Below are positions 62,578 to 64,000 of a stretch of 64,000 bases of DNA, in pieces. Numbering within the stretch: the stretch's first letter is position 1; every line of letters starts with the position of its first letter. The position numbers and the translations under genes were made by a program. The notes under the pieces were generated by a model. It was not told the origin of the DNA. It saw nothing but the letters and a program-made list of their open reading frames with translations, and ran no database searches. Source of the DNA: Streptomyces sp. 8L (GTDB lineage: Bacteria; Actinomycetota; Actinomycetes; Streptomycetales; Streptomycetaceae); contig NZ_JAIUKE010000008.1 of assembly GCF_020176795.1 (NCBI RefSeq), forward strand, positions 17,160 through 81,159. The letters are read 5' to 3'.

Positions 62578-63849
62578 ATGAAGCGTCTACGTGCCCTCCT
62601 CGGCGGCGCGGCGGCGGTCGCGCTCGGCGGAGCGGGCCTCGCCATGGCGTCGCCGACCGCCTTCGGCTCGGCCGCCCCCCCCGCCGCGGGCGCGCCCGCG
62701 GCCACCGCCCACAGCGCCGCGGCGTCCGCCGCGCTCGACAACCGGTGGTACGCGGCAGCGCCCTACCTGATGCCGCTCGACAACGACCCGCCCAGCGCGA
62801 CCGACATCATGGACGCCAGCGGACTCAAGGCGTTCCAGCTCGCCTTCATCCTCGCCCCGAACGGCGGCGGCTGTTCGCCGACCTGGGGCGGCACCGCCCC
62901 CGTGTCGAGCGACACCTCCGTCGCCTCGACCATCTCCGCCATCCGCGCCAAGGGCGGCGACGTGTCCGTCTCCATCGGCGGCTACGGCGGCACGAAGCTC
63001 GGCCAGGCCTGCTCCGACGCCGCGTCGACGGCCGCCGCGTACCAGCAGGTCATCACCAAGTACCAGCTGCACGCCATCGACTTCGACCTGGAAGAGCCGG
63101 AGTACGAGAACACCGCGGCCGTCGCCAACGAGATCGGCGCGGCCAAGATCCTCCAGCAGAACAACCCCGGCCTGTACGTCTCCGTGACGACCGCGGGCAC
63201 CGCGGCGGGCACCGGCTGGTTCGGGCAGCAGATGCTCAACGAGGCCAAGTCGATCGGGTTCACGCCGAACAACTTCTCCATCATGCCCTTCGACGGCGGC
63301 TTCAACGGCGCCTCCTCGCAGACCGCGGCGCTCACCGCGTTCAACAAGCTGCTGCAGACCACATTCGGCTGGAACGAGGCCACCGCGTACGCGCACGAGG
63401 GCTTCTCCGGCATGAACGGGCGCAGCGACTCGGGGGAGATGTTCACCCAGGCCGACTTCCAGACCGTGCTGGACTACGCCACGAGCCACGGCATGGACCG
63501 CTTCACCTTCTGGTCGCTCAACCGCGACCGGCAGTGCTCGCCGCCCGACAACAACGGCACCACCTCCGGCACGTGCAGCAGCGTCGCCCAGTCGCCCTGG
63601 GACTTCGCCAAGTACTCGGTGAAGTTCGCCGGGGCGACCCCGCCCAGCACCCCGACCGATCCGCCCACCACGCCGCCCTCGGACCCGGGCAGCTGCGCGG
63701 CGGGCGCGTGGAACGCCGCCACCGCCTACACGGCGGGCAACGAGGTCTCGTACGACGGCCACACCTGGAAGGCCAAGTGGTGGACGCAGAACGAGACTCC
63801 GGGCAGCACCGGCGACTGGGGCGCCTGGCAGGACGAGGGCGCCTGCTGA
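62578..63849 (+). CDS. Secreted family 18 chitinase with C-terminal chitin-binding module
   Basis: 423 residues. Signal peptide MKRLRALLGGAAAVALGGAG plus AMA region (about 1-30). GH18 domain about 50-350 of the subtype close to Pyrococcus furiosus ChiA, with catalytic HAIDFDLEEPE: D168, D170 and acid/base E172. A Pro/Thr linker (about 355-372) leads to a CBM5/12 chitin-binding module (AWNAATAYTAGNEVSYDG then HTWKAKWWT) at the end. Degrades chitin outside the cell. ATG 62578 follows GGGAGA at 7 nt. A DasR-type site precedes it, so it should be induced by chitin breakdown products. Confidence 0.93.
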   Translation: MKRLRALLGGAAAVALGGAGLAMASPTAFGSAAPPAAGAPAATAHSAAASAALDNRWYAAAPYLMPLDNDPPSATDIMDASGLKAFQLAFILAPNGGGCSPTWGGTAPVSSDTSVASTISAIRAKGGDVSVSIGGYGGTKLGQACSDAASTAAAYQQVITKYQLHAIDFDLEEPEYENTAAVANEIGAAKILQQNNPGLYVSVTTAGTAAGTGWFGQQMLNEAKSIGFTPNNFSIMPFDGGFNGASSQTAALTAFNKLLQTTFGWNEATAYAHEGFSGMNGRSDSGEMFTQADFQTVLDYATSHGMDRFTFWSLNRDRQCSPPDNNGTTSGTCSSVAQSPWDFAKYSVKFAGATPPSTPTDPPTTPPSDPGSCAAGAWNAATAYTAGNEVSYDGHTWKAKWWTQNETPGSTGDWGAWQDEGAC

Positions 63850-63878
63850 CCGCGGACCCGGCAGGAGCGTAGGGGAGT

Positions 63879-63897
63879 GGGGGGGGGGGGGGGGGGG
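63879..63897. other. 19-base run of G, likely artefact
   Basis: A run of 19 G between the chitinase stop and its terminator, followed by a C-run. Similar to the runs in the giant gene tract. Length is unreliable; it lies outside coding sequence so does no harm to annotation. Confidence 0.7.
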
Positions 63898-63913
63898 CCC
63901 CCGCGGGGCGCGT

Positions 63914-63943
63914 GGCCCCCGCCCTCCCGCCACGGCGGGGGCC
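63914..63943. terminator. Chitinase terminator hairpin
   Basis: GGCCCCCGCC and GGCGGGGGCC make a perfect 10-bp stem around a 10-base loop, 64 bp after the chitinase stop codon. No T-run, usual for Streptomyces. Confidence 0.8.
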
Positions 63944-64000
63944 TCCATGGTGCGGTGGTGGTAGGTGATGCACGTCTCAAGGTTGTGCTGCGCCATCGTG

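Noticed and set aside
63950..64000. Possible start or end of a minus-strand gene at the right edge
   Set aside because: One frame could be the tail of a convergent gene (ends at TGA 63977-63979) and another has an ATG at 63996, but too few codons are visible to support either.
1..64000. tRNA, rRNA, CRISPR arrays, insertion sequences, origin or integrase genes
   Set aside because: Looked for by eye; no cloverleaf-like sequence, repeat-spacer array, transposase or integrase motif was found.

Overview
The window looks like a chromosomal segment from a Streptomyces or close relative. Base composition is very GC-rich with strong G/C preference at third codon positions, start codons are ATG or GTG with GGAGG-type ribosome sites, and the gene families are typical of the genus: secreted glycoside hydrolases with carbohydrate-binding modules, TetR, RpiR and WYL regulators, and a DasR-like site before a chitinase. 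I saw no tRNA, rRNA, CRISPR array, transposase or phage gene.

Layout: (1) 1-3281, minus strand: a secreted GH65 trehalase/kojibiose-hydrolase-type enzyme whose C-terminus lies beyond the left edge. (2) 3903-36138, plus strand: half the window is one giant gene, probably preceded by a translationally coupled 200-codon ORF. As printed the giant gene is split into two frames (4502-5846 and 5986-36138) by 135 consecutive G/C bases with long homopolymers, almost certainly an assembly or sequencing fault. Joined, it would encode about 10,540 residues. In order it contains a WXG100-like N-terminus (ESX/type VII-type export signal), glycine-rich hydrophobic stretch, Pro-rich and coiled-coil linkers, a papain-like (glutamine-deamidase-toxin-like) domain with a helical module, a metzincin-like HEXXHXXGXXD protease, a tandem duplication of a 4-kb unit each carrying a caspase-like His-Gly/Cys dyad, two long blocks of about ten degenerate beta-rich repeats separated by a third His-Gly/Cys domain, then a second papain-like domain with a second copy of the helical module. 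This resembles a giant polymorphic-toxin or effector scaffold and is the most unusual object here.

(3) 36.2-38.6 kb: TetR repressor divergent from a cupin gene, with consensus promoter and palindromic operator; then a membrane-protein/winged-helix two-gene operon with its own operator. (4) 39.3-40.5 kb: acyl-CoA-dehydrogenase-fold flavoenzyme, followed by a nitroreductase remnant. (5) 40.7-49.5 kb: a catabolic locus with an RpiR regulator divergent from hyuA-hyuB-class V aminotransferase-MHS-type MFS transporter-amino-acid permease, the first three overlapping by 4 bp. It probably takes up and opens a hydantoin- or oxoproline-like cyclic amide. (6) 49.5-56.6 kb: accessory resistance/detoxification genes: macrolide-type glycosyltransferase, GNAT acetyltransferase, TetR plus TetX-like FAD monooxygenase sharing operator half-sites, epoxide hydrolase divergent from a WYL regulator, with decayed gene fragments between. 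(7) 56.8-64 kb: a MurA-like enolpyruvyl transferase fused to an XRE helix-turn-helix, a two-gene operon pairing a P-loop NTPase-like protein with a membrane-anchored periplasmic-binding-protein-like protein, and a secreted GH18 chitinase behind a DasR-type site.

All family assignments are from reading the sequence; no database search or structure prediction was run. Domain borders in the giant protein are approximate.
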